Assembly (NCBI GenBank): GCA_026415315.1
Contig: JAOAHI010000005.1
Coordinates: 1 to 64,000 of the forward strand
Source of the DNA: Methylohalobius sp.
GTDB lineage: Bacteria > Pseudomonadota > Gammaproteobacteria > Methylococcales > Methylothermaceae
Direction: 5' to 3'
Length of the DNA stretch: 64,000 bases
Part shown: in pieces, positions 9,685-18,369 of the stretch
Position numbering within the stretch: the stretch's first letter is position 1
Layout: every line of letters starts with the position of its first letter
The notes under the pieces: generated by a model
The model's database searches: none
Seen by the model: only the letters and a program-made list of their open reading frames with translations
What the model was told of the DNA's origin: nothing
Translations under genes and position numbers: made by a program

Positions 9685-10369
9685 CATAAGGAGCATCGCA
9701 GACGAAGTATCTGACTGCTCGAGCGACGTCGTCCACTTGTCCCAGCCGGCGTAAAGGAATAGAGGCCAAAATAACTTCTTTTTCCCCCTCGCTCATCGCG
9801 GAATTCGGCCACAAGATTGCCCCCGGCGCCACCCCGTTAACCCGAACAAAAGGCGCCATCTCTTTAGCCAACGTCCGGGTCAAGGCATAAAGCCCCGCTT
9901 TGGACACGCTATAGACAGGATAACCTGCACGGGGTCGGCAGGCGTAAATGTCAATGAGGTTGACAATACAGCCCCTATGACGCTCAAGCTCGGGGAAAGC
10001 GGCTTGAGACAAAAAAAACGGTGCCTTTAGGTTGACGGCGAAAAGCTCATCCCAGTGCTCCTCAGCCACTTCCCTTAAGGGAGTGGGATAGAAGACTGAA
10101 GCATTGTTAACCAATACGTCCAGCCTCCCCCAGGCAGCCGCTGCCTCCTCCATTAGCCTCACCGCTGCCTTGGTCTCTCGTAAATCAGCAGAAAAAAGCC
10201 GCACCGAATCCAGCCGCTGTACCTCTAACCGCGCCTTAAGTGTCCTTGCCTCACGGCAGGAGCTCAAATAATGCAGCGCGAGATTAAATCCTTCTCGATG
10301 TAGGGGTTCGGCAATAGCCGCCCCAATTCTGGTCACCCCGCCAGTAATCAGGGCGACCTTAGCGGCCAT
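9641..10369 (-). CDS. Short-chain dehydrogenase, probable pteridine reductase (FolM-like)
   Basis: This 242-residue SDR has NAD(P) motif ALITGGVTRIGAAIA, in which the usual glycine pattern is replaced by TRIG as in pteridine reductases. It also has LVNNASVFYPTP, the catalytic YSVSK and a C-terminal VTGQILAVDGGRSL. Bacterial FolM and PTR1 enzymes reduce dihydromonapterin or dihydrofolate with NADPH. Its position tail-to-tail with folB-folK fits this role, although it lies at the end of the long his-tat transcription run. Pteridine reductase is the best call; a related SDR acting on another substrate cannot be excluded from sequence alone. Confidence 0.8.
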   Translation of the reverse strand: MAAKVALITGGVTRIGAAIAEPLHREGFNLALHYLSSCREARTLKARLEVQRLDSVRLFSADLRETKAAVRLMEEAAAAWGRLDVLVNNASVFYPTPLREVAEEHWDELFAVNLKAPFFLSQAAFPELERHRGCIVNLIDIYACRPRAGYPVYSVSKAGLYALTRTLAKEMAPFVRVNGVAPGAILWPNSAMSEGEKEVILASIPLRRLGQVDDVARAVRYFVCDAPYVTGQILAVDGGRSL

Positions 10370-11153
10370 ATAGGATCCTGAAAGCCATGAGCATCAAGAT
10401 CAAAGCGAACCCTCGCTTTAAGAAGTCAGTCGGCAAGCGGTGGGCCAACCAAGCTCCAACCGGGGCGGTCACCATGCTAGTGACCACGATGCCGAAAAAA
10501 GCCGGCAGGTACACGTAGCCTAAGCTATCCCTCGGTAGGTTGGACGCGTCCCAACCCAAGAGGATATAGCTGAGGGTGCCCGCCAGTGCGATCGGCAACC
10601 CCAAAGCGCTGGATACCGCCACCGCAACTTGCATAGGAAAAGAACACCTAACTAAAAAAGGCACGGTCAATGTGCCACCGCCTATACCCAACATAGCGGA
10701 TAACATCCCTATCCCTCCCCCTACTCCTGTCATGAGAAAAGGCTTAGGGGGAAGGCGAACTTGGCTTGAATTTGGCTGAGGGCGCAACAACCGCCATGCC
10801 ACTGCGATCAAGTACGCCGCAAACAAGCTTTGAAACCAGCTCACGGGCAGATTTCCGGCTAGCCAGGAACCCACCACTGACCCTAGAACGACTCCAGGCA
10901 ACAACAACCGAGTTACCCTCCAGTCGAGCGAACCCAGCCGCCAATGCGCCCAAGCCGAAGCAGCTGCGGTTACGGCGATGGTCGCCATGGAAGTAGCTAC
11001 GGCGACGATGGGGATAACCTGGGAAGGAAAACCTTGCCAAGCATAGAGAAGGAATAGAGCTGGCACCAGCACTACCCCGCCTCCTAACCCAAACATTCCC
11101 CCTACCAAGCCAGCCAGGGCTCCTACTGCCCCGTACCAGAGCCCCTCGCCCAC
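10359..11153 (-). CDS. TauE/SafE family sulfite/anion exporter-type permease
   Basis: This 264-residue integral membrane protein has about eight hydrophobic segments and the paired glycine-rich repeats of the TauE/SafE (DUF81) family: GALAGLVGGMFGLGGGVVLV at the N terminus and GGGIGMLSAMLGIGGGTLTV in the second half. Members move sulfite, sulfonates or other organic anions; the substrate here cannot be told. Translation starts at GTG (11153), three bases after the gspG stop, and its end overlaps the downstream SDR start by 11 bases. It therefore lies in the same transcription unit as tatABC and gspG. Confidence 0.88.
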   Translation of the reverse strand: MGEGLWYGAVGALAGLVGGMFGLGGGVVLVPALFLLYAWQGFPSQVIPIVAVATSMATIAVTAAASAWAHWRLGSLDWRVTRLLLPGVVLGSVVGSWLAGNLPVSWFQSLFAAYLIAVAWRLLRPQPNSSQVRLPPKPFLMTGVGGGIGMLSAMLGIGGGTLTVPFLVRCSFPMQVAVAVSSALGLPIALAGTLSYILLGWDASNLPRDSLGYVYLPAFFGIVVTSMVTAPVGAWLAHRLPTDFLKRGFALILMLMAFRILYGR

Positions 11154-11156
11154 TGG

Positions 11157-11576
11157 TCACCAATTCCCAATATCGGCGTTTTCTCCCTCACCCCCTTCGG
11201 CATTGTCGGCCCCTAAGGAGTACAAATCGTAATCCAGTCCGCCACGACGCGGAGGGATTTCATAATGGAATGGGAACCCCCAAGCGTCGGTGGGGAGATT
11301 CCTCTTGCGCAAATACGGGCCATTCCAGTTGGCAAGCCCCTCGGGAGGAGTAAGCAAAGCTTGCAGTCCTTCCTGCTGAGTGGGATAGCGACCATTGTCC
11401 AGGCGGAAGTTGTCGAGGGCGGTGGCCAGCATCTCGATCTGCGACTTGGTCGTCTTGACTTGCCCCTGACCCAAAGCGTTCATCAGCCTGGGGCCGACTA
11501 AGGCGGCCAGCATACCGAGGATAGCTAGCACGATCAAAAGCTCAATCAAAGTAAAACCTAAAACCCGTTTTCGCAT
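11157..11576 (-). CDS. gspG: Type II secretion major pseudopilin GspG
   Basis: The 139-residue protein has the prepilin signature GFTLIELLIVLAILGMLAALV right after a short basic leader (MRKRVL), to be cut after Gly by prepilin peptidase. The C-terminal half shows the GspG pattern: DNGRYPTQQEGLQAL, WNGPYLRKRNLPTDAWG, and the calcium-binding end YDLYSLGADNAEGGEGENADIGNW. GspG forms the pseudopilus of type II secretion systems. The ATG at 11576 begins the leader; upstream codons are not prepilin-like. No other gsp gene is in the window, so it either works with a distant cluster or has a separate role. Confidence 0.93.
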   Translation of the reverse strand: MRKRVLGFTLIELLIVLAILGMLAALVGPRLMNALGQGQVKTTKSQIEMLATALDNFRLDNGRYPTQQEGLQALLTPPEGLANWNGPYLRKRNLPTDAWGFPFHYEIPPRRGGLDYDLYSLGADNAEGGEGENADIGNW

Positions 11577-11638
11577 TAGCCAGTTGTCCTTATCTATCGT
11601 GATGTACAGAGGCCACTTCCTGCAAACGCAGGGCAAAG

Positions 11639-12382
11639 TTAAGATCCACGCCTAAAGAGCAAGGAAAACAAAAGCCCCAGCTCGTATAACAGCCATATCG
11701 GCACAGCCAAGAGAGTTTGGGAAACGACGTCGGGAGGAGTCAGAATCATCCCGATCACAAACGCTGCCACAATCACATAGGGGCGCTTATCGGCCAGAGC
11801 AGCGCGCGTGGTCATCCCGCTCCAAACCGCCAAAATAGTGGCAATCGGGACTTCAAACGCCACACCGAAGGCAAAAAACAGCGTTAAGATAAAATCGAGA
11901 TACCGACTGATGTCGGTCATCACTGCCACGCCTTGAGGAGCCGTGGCAGTCATGAACTTAAAAATTAAAGGCAGCACGGCAAAATAGGCAAATGCCGCGC
12001 CTAAGTAAAATAACAGGGTACTAGCGACCAGCAAAGGGAGCAGCACGCGTCGCTCGTGCCGATACAAACCCGGGGCCACAAAAGCCCACATTTGATATAA
12101 ACTGAACGGCATCGTGGCGAAAATGGCAGTTACCAAGGCCAGCTTGAATGGGGCTAGAAAGGGAGAGGCGACGTCGATCGCAATCATGCTACTCCCTGTA
12201 GGCAAGTGTTTGAGCAAAGGACCGGCTAAATAGGTATAAAGCCGATCGGAGAACGGTGCCAGCCCAACGAACGCCACAAGTATCACTGCTATGATCTTGA
12301 GCAGGCGGCTGCGCAATTCGATCAAGTGGGCGATAAAAGGCTGTTCTTCGCCTAGCTCAGGGTCGGGGGGAATCGTCATCAA
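11639..12382 (-). CDS. tatC: Sec-independent protein translocase TatC
   Basis: TatC is the multi-spanning receptor of the twin-arginine translocase, which exports folded, often cofactor-bearing proteins. The 247-residue protein starts with the cytoplasmic HLIELRSRLLK motif and has six hydrophobic segments, with FVAPGLYRHERR and the FAFGVAFEVPIATIL segment characteristic of the family. It overlaps tatB by 26 bases and closes the tatABC operon directly behind hisE. It presumably serves envelope redox enzymes and any Tat-dependent cofactor proteins of the respiratory chain. Confidence 0.96.
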   Translation of the reverse strand: MMTIPPDPELGEEQPFIAHLIELRSRLLKIIAVILVAFVGLAPFSDRLYTYLAGPLLKHLPTGSSMIAIDVASPFLAPFKLALVTAIFATMPFSLYQMWAFVAPGLYRHERRVLLPLLVASTLLFYLGAAFAYFAVLPLIFKFMTATAPQGVAVMTDISRYLDFILTLFFAFGVAFEVPIATILAVWSGMTTRAALADKRPYVIVAAFVIGMILTPPDVVSQTLLAVPIWLLYELGLLFSLLFRRGS

Positions 12383-12674
12383 CCTCAGCAGCGATCTTAG
12401 GTAGTGGCTGGGCCGTGGCCTTTTTGACCGGTTGGCGCAGCTCCCGCTCCAAGCGCTTTAATTCATCCAATGCCCTTTCCTGCTCGAGCGATCGCTTGAC
12501 CTCGTCCAAAGCCAATTCCCGCTCGATGTCAGCTCTCACTTGCGCCATCAGGTGGCGCGCCCGATGCAAAAGACGCACTGCAGTACGCACAGCCCCTGGC
12601 AGTCGTTCCGGCCCTAGCACTAGGAGCGATACCACGCCGACTAAAACCAGCTCCCAGAAACCGATATCAAACAT
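12357..12674 (-). CDS. tatB: Sec-independent protein translocase TatB
   Basis: TatB forms the substrate-binding complex with TatC. The 105-residue protein has the single N-terminal membrane helix MFDIGFWELVLVGVVSLLVLG, the hinge PERLPGAVRTA and an amphipathic helix, then a charged coiled-coil-like tail rich in Glu, Arg and Leu. The N-terminal glutamate in WEL is the usual TatB signature. It sits two bases after tatA and overlaps tatC, so the three are one translation unit. Confidence 0.95.
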   Translation of the reverse strand: MFDIGFWELVLVGVVSLLVLGPERLPGAVRTAVRLLHRARHLMAQVRADIERELALDEVKRSLEQERALDELKRLERELRQPVKKATAQPLPKIAAEVDDDSPRP

Positions 12675-12676
12675 GA

Positions 12677-12919
12677 TTAAGGTTCAAGCGGTTGCCTCTG
12701 CGGGCGCTCCGGCTTCAGATCGGAGTTTTCGACCTTATTGGGGGCTTCAATCCGATCTGGAGAAGAAGCCTGCTTTTCGCTTTGTTCTTCGTGCAAAGCC
12801 TCTTTAAACCCCCTGATTGCCGCTCCTAGGTCGGCACCGATATGGCGCAGTTTGCGCGTGCCGAACAACAGCAGCACGATCGCCATAATCAACAACAGCT
12901 CCCAAATCCCAATTCCCAT
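12677..12919 (-). CDS. tatA: Sec-independent protein translocase TatA
   Basis: TatA polymerises to form the translocation pathway of the Tat system. The 80-residue protein has a short N-terminal helix (IGIWELLLIMAIVLLLFG), the hinge TRKLRHIGADLG and the amphipathic helix AAIRGFKEAL, then a polar tail. The FGTRKL hinge and the GFKEA helix distinguish TatA from TatB. It follows hisE by 16 bases, showing the typical betaproteobacterial his-tat linkage. Confidence 0.95.
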   Translation of the reverse strand: MGIGIWELLLIMAIVLLLFGTRKLRHIGADLGAAIRGFKEALHEEQSEKQASSPDRIEAPNKVENSDLKPERPQRQPLEP

Positions 12920-12935
12920 CTTACACCTCTACTTG

Positions 12936-13262
12936 CTAGGTTTGGCGCGCTGCTTTCTCTTCCAGTCCCGAGCGGCCAAAACGCGCCTTAAGTTCAGCCA
13001 GCACTTGTTCGAGTTCCAACTCCTGATGAGTCAATAAAACTAGGGTGTGAAACCAAAGATCGGCGGTTTCATGAAGTAATTGTCTGGCGTCCCCATTCTT
13101 GGCCGCAATCACCAACTCGGTAGCCTCCTCCCCGATTTTTTTTAAGATTGCATCTACACCCCTAACATACAAGGAGGCGACGTAGGATGTTCTGGGATCG
13201 GCCGCTTTACGCGCCTTGAGCACCCGGATAAGCTCTGCAAGCACTGGCTCGTCAAGCGCCAT
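12936..13262 (-). CDS. hisE: Phosphoribosyl-ATP pyrophosphohydrolase HisE
   Basis: HisE hydrolyses phosphoribosyl-ATP to phosphoribosyl-AMP, step two of histidine synthesis. The 108-residue all-helical protein carries the metal-binding signature [16 protein letters not shown] followed by [14 protein letters not shown], the MazG-like EExxE and ExxD arrangement. It is a separate gene here, not fused to HisI as in enterobacteria; the two overlap by 11 bases. Confidence 0.95.
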   Translation of the reverse strand: MALDEPVLAELIRVLKARKAADPRTSYVASLYVRGVDAILKKIGEEATELVIAAKNGDARQLLHETADLWFHTLVLLTHQELELEQVLAELKARFGRSGLEEKAARQT

Positions 13263-13638
13263 AGATGGCCTCTGGGGCTTTCACCACTGGCTCAACGATC
13301 TGCCACTGGCCGTCCTCTAGGCGATGATAAAAACACGAGCGGCGCCCAGTGTGGCAGGCAATACCGCCCTCTTGGCTCACTCTCAGCAACACCGCATCGC
13401 CGTCGCAGTCGAGGCGGATCTCACGCACAATCTGGCGATGGCCGGATATCTCCCCCTTGCGCCAAAGCTTGTGCCGCGTCCTCGACCAATAGACAGCCAC
13501 CCCTTCTTCAACAGTCAACGCCAATGCTTCGCGGTTCATCCACGCCAACATTAGCACCTCACCCGTATCCTCTGCTTGAGCGATCACCGGGACCAACCCC
13601 TCCTCGTTCCAACGCACCGCGTCCAACCAAGCGCTCAT
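13252..13638 (-). CDS. hisI: Phosphoribosyl-AMP cyclohydrolase HisI
   Basis: HisI opens the purine ring of phosphoribosyl-AMP, step three of histidine synthesis. The 128-residue protein has [25 protein letters not shown], the metal-binding [12 protein letters not shown] and the zinc ligands in [12 protein letters not shown]. This is the monofunctional form. It overlaps both hisF (by four bases) and hisE (by 11). Confidence 0.96.
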   Translation of the reverse strand: MSAWLDAVRWNEEGLVPVIAQAEDTGEVLMLAWMNREALALTVEEGVAVYWSRTRHKLWRKGEISGHRQIVREIRLDCDGDAVLLRVSQEGGIACHTGRRSCFYHRLEDGQWQIVEPVVKAPEAIYGA

Positions 13639-14393
13639 AGCCTCACCTCAATACCGCAGTGCAAAAGGTGCTCTTTGGCCTGCCGAATAGAGTACTCGCC
13701 AAAGTGGAAAATGCTGGCTGCCAGTACAGCATCTGCCCATCCCTCTAGGATCCCGGCGGCGAGGTGATGCAAATTTCCTACTCCTCCGGAGGCGATCACC
13801 GGAATGCCGACCCGCTCGCTCACCGCCCGCGTCAACGCCAGGTCGAATCCCTCTCTTGTGCCGTCTCGATCCATGCTCGTGAGCAAGATTTCACCGGCAC
13901 CTAAGGCTTCCATTCTAGCTGCCCAGTCTAAAGCATCAATTCCGGTCGGCTTGCGGCCACCGTGAGTAAAAATCTCCCAGCGCTCGCCAACCCGCTTAGC
14001 ATCGATTGCCACCACGATGCACTGCGAACCGAACCGCCGCGCCGCCTGGCGGACAAACTCAGGATCGGCCACTGCGGCGGTGTTGATCGCCACCTTGTCG
14101 GCCCCAGCATTGAGCAGCAGGCGGATGTCCTCCAAGCTACGGATCCCCCCGCCCACGGTCAAGGGAATAAATACGCATCCTGCTACTTCCCTCACGACGT
14201 GGATCATGGTTCCGCGGCCTTCGTAGCTGGCAGTGATGTCCAAAAACGCAAGCTCATCTGCCCCTTCTTGATCATAGCGGCGAGCGATTTCTACCGGATC
14301 GCCCGCATCGCGGATGTCGACGAACCGAACCCCTTTGACCACTCGCCCTCGATCTACGTCGAGGCAGGGAATGATGCGCTTGGCCAAGCCCAT
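13635..14393 (-). CDS. hisF: Imidazole glycerol phosphate synthase cyclase subunit HisF
   Basis: HisF is the (beta/alpha)8 barrel that, with HisH, converts PRFAR and ammonia into imidazole glycerol phosphate and AICAR. The 252-residue protein has the catalytic aspartate in [16 protein letters not shown] (Asp11), the phosphate-binding [11 protein letters not shown] and the second catalytic aspartate in [15 protein letters not shown], then [12 protein letters not shown]. Its start shares one base with the hisA stop (both at 14393), so the two are tightly coupled. Confidence 0.97.
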   Translation of the reverse strand: MGLAKRIIPCLDVDRGRVVKGVRFVDIRDAGDPVEIARRYDQEGADELAFLDITASYEGRGTMIHVVREVAGCVFIPLTVGGGIRSLEDIRLLLNAGADKVAINTAAVADPEFVRQAARRFGSQCIVVAIDAKRVGERWEIFTHGGRKPTGIDALDWAARMEALGAGEILLTSMDRDGTREGFDLALTRAVSERVGIPVIASGGVGNLHHLAAGILEGWADAVLAASIFHFGEYSIRQAKEHLLHCGIEVRL

Positions 14394-15124
14394 CAGTACT
14401 GCTCTGCTAACTTAAGACCCTGAGCAAAATCCAGTGTTCCCTCGTAAATAGCGCGTCCGGTAATAGCGCCGACCACTCCTTTATCGGCAATCTCTCCCAG
14501 GGCGCGAATGTCGTTAAGATCGCGGATGCCGCCGGAGGCGATGACCGGGATGTGAATCGCTTCAGCCAAACGCGCCACCGCCTCGACGTTCACCCCATCT
14601 AGCATCCCGTCACGGCTGATATCGGTGTAGATGATGGCTTCTACCCCCTCGTCCTCGAACCGCTTAGCCAGGTCGATCACATTGTGGCGAGAGAGCTTAG
14701 ACCAGCCATCTATGGCTACTCTATCCTCCTTAGCGTCTAGACCAACCAGGATGTGACCGGGAAACTCCAGCGCCATATCCTCCACAAAGTGGGGGGCGGT
14801 GACCGCCTGGGTGCCAATGATGACGTATTGCACCCCTACATCTAAGTATTCCTGAATGGTATCCCCATCGCGAATCCCTCCCCCTACTTGCACTTCTACT
14901 TCAGGGAAAGCCTGGGTAATAGCACGGATTACCTCGGCGTTTTTGGGTTTGCCTGCCAGCGCTCCATCCAAATCCACCAAATGTAGGCGTCTGGCGCCCA
15001 GCTCCACCCAGTGCCTCGCCATGGCAACTGGATCATCGGAGAACACCGATTCCTCTTCCATTCTTCCCTGACGCAGGCGCACGCACTTGCCGCCCTTTAA
15101 GTCAATCGCAGGAATCAACAACAT
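14393..15124 (-). CDS. hisA: ProFAR isomerase HisA
   Basis: HisA isomerises ProFAR to PRFAR by an Amadori rearrangement. The 243-residue barrel begins [19 protein letters not shown] (catalytic Asp8), has the phosphate-binding [13 protein letters not shown], then the acid catalyst in [15 protein letters not shown] and [13 protein letters not shown]. It is homologous to HisF, as expected from their shared half-barrel origin. It lies 12 bases after hisH in the his operon. Confidence 0.96.
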   Translation of the reverse strand: MLLIPAIDLKGGKCVRLRQGRMEEESVFSDDPVAMARHWVELGARRLHLVDLDGALAGKPKNAEVIRAITQAFPEVEVQVGGGIRDGDTIQEYLDVGVQYVIIGTQAVTAPHFVEDMALEFPGHILVGLDAKEDRVAIDGWSKLSRHNVIDLAKRFEDEGVEAIIYTDISRDGMLDGVNVEAVARLAEAIHIPVIASGGIRDLNDIRALGEIADKGVVGAITGRAIYEGTLDFAQGLKLAEQY

Positions 15125-15136
15125 GGCTTAGATCTC

Positions 15137-15769
15137 TCAAGGTGACCAGGACAGAAAGTTGGATAACAGCTTAAGCCCCAGCGGACCGCTTTTTTCCGGG
15201 TGAAACTGCACGGCGAATAGATTATCGCGTGCCAAAGCACACGCGAAAGGATCTGGATAATCGGAAGTCGCAGCCACATCTTCGCTAAGCAATGGGCGTG
15301 CAACATAGCTGTGGACAAAGTAAAACCAACTCCCTTGGGGAATAGCCGCCCAAAGCGGATGGGGTTTAAGCTGATGAACCCGGTTCCAGCCCATGTGCGG
15401 AATCTTCAGGGGCCGCCCTTGCGCATCGAAACAGCGCTTAAAACGAACCACCCTACCAGGCAGAAACTTAAGGCAAGGGACGGTTCCTCCCTCCTCGCTC
15501 TCCTCCAGCAAAGCCTGCAACCCAAGACAAATGCCCAATAAGGGACGGGTCCGCACCACTTGCCCAAGCACCTCAACCAAGTGCAGGCGGTGCAGAGCGG
15601 CTATGCAGTCGGCAATGGCCCCCACCCCTGGCAATACGACCCGCTCCGCCGCTAGGATCGCCTGTGGATCAGCGGTAACGGCAATCTGAACCTGCGGGGC
15701 AACATATTGCAGGGCCTTAGCGATAGAATGCAGATTGCCCATGCCGTAATCGACGACCGCCACTTTCAT
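15137..15769 (-). CDS. hisH: Imidazole glycerol phosphate synthase glutaminase subunit HisH
   Basis: HisH supplies ammonia from glutamine to HisF. The 210-residue class I glutamine amidotransferase has [14 protein letters not shown] at the N terminus, the nucleophile in [15 protein letters not shown], and the His-Glu pair in [23 protein letters not shown] follows the family. The start overlaps the hisB stop by four bases. All three catalytic residues are present. Confidence 0.96.
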   Translation of the reverse strand: MKVAVVDYGMGNLHSIAKALQYVAPQVQIAVTADPQAILAAERVVLPGVGAIADCIAALHRLHLVEVLGQVVRTRPLLGICLGLQALLEESEEGGTVPCLKFLPGRVVRFKRCFDAQGRPLKIPHMGWNRVHQLKPHPLWAAIPQGSWFYFVHSYVARPLLSEDVAATSDYPDPFACALARDNLFAVQFHPEKSGPLGLKLLSNFLSWSP

Positions 15770-16365
15770 ATCAGGGTTCCCTTCGTCGAAGGGATAATCT
15801 CGGCACGATGCTTATCTAGCGCAAGCGCAGCCTTAAGGCTTACGCCAAAAGCCTTAAACACAGTCTCGGCGATGTGATGAGCGTTGCGGCCACGCAGACA
15901 GTCTATGTGTAAGGTGACTTGGGCGTGATTGACAAAACCTTGAAAAAATTCGCGGATCAGATCCACGTCGAAGCTGCCGATCAACGGGCGAGGAAACTCG
16001 ACCCCATACACTAAGCCAGGGCGACCAGAGAAGTCCACCACTACTCTAGACAGCGCTTCATCTAGCGGAACATAAGCATAGCCGAAGCGGGCAATGCCGC
16101 GTTTGTCCCCGACTGCATCGGCCACGGCCTGGCCTAAAGTGATGCCGATGTCCTCAACAGTATGATGCGCATCGATATGTAAATCCCCTTGCGCTACGAT
16201 TTCCAAATCCATTCCGCCGTGTCTGGCTACTTGATGCAACATATGCTCCAGAAAAGGCAAACCGGTATTAAAAACCGTCCGCCCCTCGCCATCGAGATCA
16301 ACTCGCACCGTGATCCTGGTCTCAAACGTGCATCGCTCCACCAGCGCTTGGCGAGAATCAGCCAT
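15766..16365 (-). CDS. hisB: Imidazoleglycerol-phosphate dehydratase HisB
   Basis: HisB dehydrates imidazole glycerol phosphate using a di-manganese site. The 199-residue protein is the monofunctional type without the HAD phosphatase domain. It shows [18 protein letters not shown], the metal-binding [16 protein letters not shown], and the second half [15 protein letters not shown]. It is first in hisBHAFIE; the upstream gene is a rhodanese 74 bases away. hisG, hisD and hisC are not in this window. Confidence 0.96.
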   Translation of the reverse strand: MADSRQALVERCTFETRITVRVDLDGEGRTVFNTGLPFLEHMLHQVARHGGMDLEIVAQGDLHIDAHHTVEDIGITLGQAVADAVGDKRGIARFGYAYVPLDEALSRVVVDFSGRPGLVYGVEFPRPLIGSFDVDLIREFFQGFVNHAQVTLHIDCLRGRNAHHIAETVFKAFGVSLKAALALDKHRAEIIPSTKGTLI

Positions 16366-16439
16366 ACTCGATCGTCCAGAACTGCTTAAAGTGGATTTTT
16401 ATCATCATAAACCTAAGATCGCCTAGGAAAAAGATTACG

Positions 16440-16844
16440 TCAACCCTGCTCCCAAGGCAGACCGTGGAAACGCCAACCGCCCAAGGTACTGCGATGTTTA
16501 TCTGAATCGATGGGGCCCTCAAACCCCTCGTCCACGTTGATTAAAGTCTCATACCCTGCCTCAGCCATCGCTTTAGCCGCCTCCATCGAACGGTGCCCGC
16601 TGCGGCATAAAAACAAAATTGGGGTTTTGGGATCGGGTACCGCTTTTTTGACCGCCTCGACGAAATTAGGATTAGGCTGCATGGGTAGGCCGTCTTTCCA
16701 CGGGATCAACAAGCACCCGACAGGGTGTCCGACGAACAGGTGTTCGGCCGTAGTGCGAACGTCGATCAGCACGGCCTCAGGGTGCTCTTGCATGAACCTC
16801 CAAGCTTCCGGGGGCTTAAGGTTCACGATGTGTGACTCAGCCAT
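16440..16844 (-). CDS. Rhodanese-like sulfurtransferase domain protein
   Basis: This 134-residue protein is a single rhodanese domain with the active-site loop ILFLCRSGHRSMEAAKAM, in which the cysteine can carry a persulfide. It also has VLIDVRTTAEHLFVGHPVG, the CH2A-type motif, and ends VDEGFEGPIDSDKHR..GGWRFHGLPW, which resembles rhodanese proteins often found beside trk or his genes in betaproteobacteria. No signal peptide is visible, so it is cytosolic. Its sulfur donor and acceptor are unknown. Confidence 0.88.
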   Translation of the reverse strand: MAESHIVNLKPPEAWRFMQEHPEAVLIDVRTTAEHLFVGHPVGCLLIPWKDGLPMQPNPNFVEAVKKAVPDPKTPILFLCRSGHRSMEAAKAMAEAGYETLINVDEGFEGPIDSDKHRSTLGGWRFHGLPWEQG

Positions 16845-16910
16845 ATGGACTCTATCTCGTTTTCAGCCACGTTTGAAACCTTTGAATCTTTGTACAGCAG
16901 CTCACAGCCT

Positions 16911-18368
16911 TCAGCTTCTCCAATAAGCTGGACTTAGCAGCACTAAAAGGGTGAAGATCTCCAACCGTCCGAGCAGCATGGCAAGGCTAGCGAGCCATTT
17001 GGCTGAAGCGGGGACCGAGGCGAAATTGGCGGTTACTTCTCCTAATCCCGGCCCCAGGTTATTGATGCAGGTGGCCACCGCTGAAAACGCCGTCACTTGA
17101 TCCAGGCCAGAGGCCATCATCAGGATCATAATTAGAGCAAATACCGCTACATATAGCGAGAAAAACCCCCAGACGGCCTCCACGACCCGAGTTGAAACTG
17201 GGGTATTGCCCAATTTTACTGGAATTTCAGCCTGAGGGTGAATCAGACGCAGAATTTCCCGCACGCCTTGTTTGTATAGGAGCAAAATCCGAATGACCTT
17301 AAGCCCCCCTGCAGTAGAACCGGCACAGCCACCGATAAACACGCTGAAAATCAAAAGCACCGGTAAAAACGCCGGCCATCGGCTGTAGTCAGCAGTAGTA
17401 AATCCAGTACTAGTCATGAATGACACGGCCTGGAACAAGCCTTCGCGCATGCTTTTTGCCAATGAAAGCCCGTTCCACCACAAAGCTGTGCCCACCACCA
17501 GAGCGATCGCCACCAGCAGCCCAGCATAAGTCCGCACCTCTAAGTCCTGCCAATAGAGCGAAACCCTATGCCGGCGCAAGGCTTCAAAGTGCACAGCGAA
17601 GTTAACCCCTGAAATAGCCATAAATCCCACCGCCAGCCACTCGATCAAGGGGCTGTTAAAATAGCTGAAACTGGCATCGTGGGTGGAAAATCCCCCGGTC
17701 GAAACGGTCGCAAAAGCATGGCCTATGGCATCAAACCAACTCATCCCGGCAGCCCAAAAGCTGGCCGCACATGCGGCCGTAATCCCCAAGTACACGATCC
17801 ACAATGCCCTGGCGGTTTGCGCGATGCGCGGCGTAAGCTTGACATCCTTCATTGGCCCAGGCAATTCAGCGCGATACAGCTGCATCCCACCAATCCGCAG
17901 CAAAGGCAACACCGCCACCGCCAGAACTACGATGCCCATACCCCCCAGCCATTGCAGTTGCTGGCGATAATACAAGATAGAAGGGGGCAGTCGGTCCAAA
18001 CCGACCAGCACAGTCGCCCCCGTAGTGGTCAGACCGGAAACGCACTCGAACACCGCATCGGTGAACGACATCACCGGCTGCTTGGCCAGCACCAGAGGCA
18101 CTGCGCCTGCCAAGCTCACCGCTAGCCAACAGCAGCTCACGACTAAAAAGCCGTCTCGCACTTTAAGCTCTTGCCGGACCTCGCGAAAGGGCATCCACAC
18201 TGCCCAACCCAGCAAAAAAACCAAGACAAAAGCCAGGCCAAATATCTTGTCTTGACCATCGTCGAAATACCAAGAAACCCCAAGCGGAGGCAAAAAGCTC
18301 AAGCTAAAGAACATGAAAAACGCGCCGACTATGTGCAATACCATCCGCACCTGGATGACGGTAGCCAA
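16911..18368 (-). CDS. trkH: Trk potassium uptake system membrane subunit TrkH
   Basis: TrkH is the potassium-conducting subunit of the Trk system. The protein has about 485 residues with ten or more hydrophobic segments and four selectivity-filter loops typical of the family (for example SGLTTTGATVLVGLD, VSTGGFSTHDASFSYF, TSTGFTTADYSRWP, INNLGPGLGEV). The best start is TTG 18368, eight bases after a perfect AAGGAGG; it lies one base after the trkA stop. A start 24 bases upstream would have no ribosome site. TrkA is encoded immediately upstream, so the pair forms one transporter. Confidence 0.93.
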   Translation of the reverse strand: MATVIQVRMVLHIVGAFFMFFSLSFLPPLGVSWYFDDGQDKIFGLAFVLVFLLGWAVWMPFREVRQELKVRDGFLVVSCCWLAVSLAGAVPLVLAKQPVMSFTDAVFECVSGLTTTGATVLVGLDRLPPSILYYRQQLQWLGGMGIVVLAVAVLPLLRIGGMQLYRAELPGPMKDVKLTPRIAQTARALWIVYLGITAACAASFWAAGMSWFDAIGHAFATVSTGGFSTHDASFSYFNSPLIEWLAVGFMAISGVNFAVHFEALRRHRVSLYWQDLEVRTYAGLLVAIALVVGTALWWNGLSLAKSMREGLFQAVSFMTSTGFTTADYSRWPAFLPVLLIFSVFIGGCAGSTAGGLKVIRILLLYKQGVREILRLIHPQAEIPVKLGNTPVSTRVVEAVWGFFSLYVAVFALIMILMMASGLDQVTAFSAVATCINNLGPGLGEVTANFASVPASAKWLASLAMLLGRLEIFTLLVLLSPAYWRS

Positions 18369-18369
18369 A

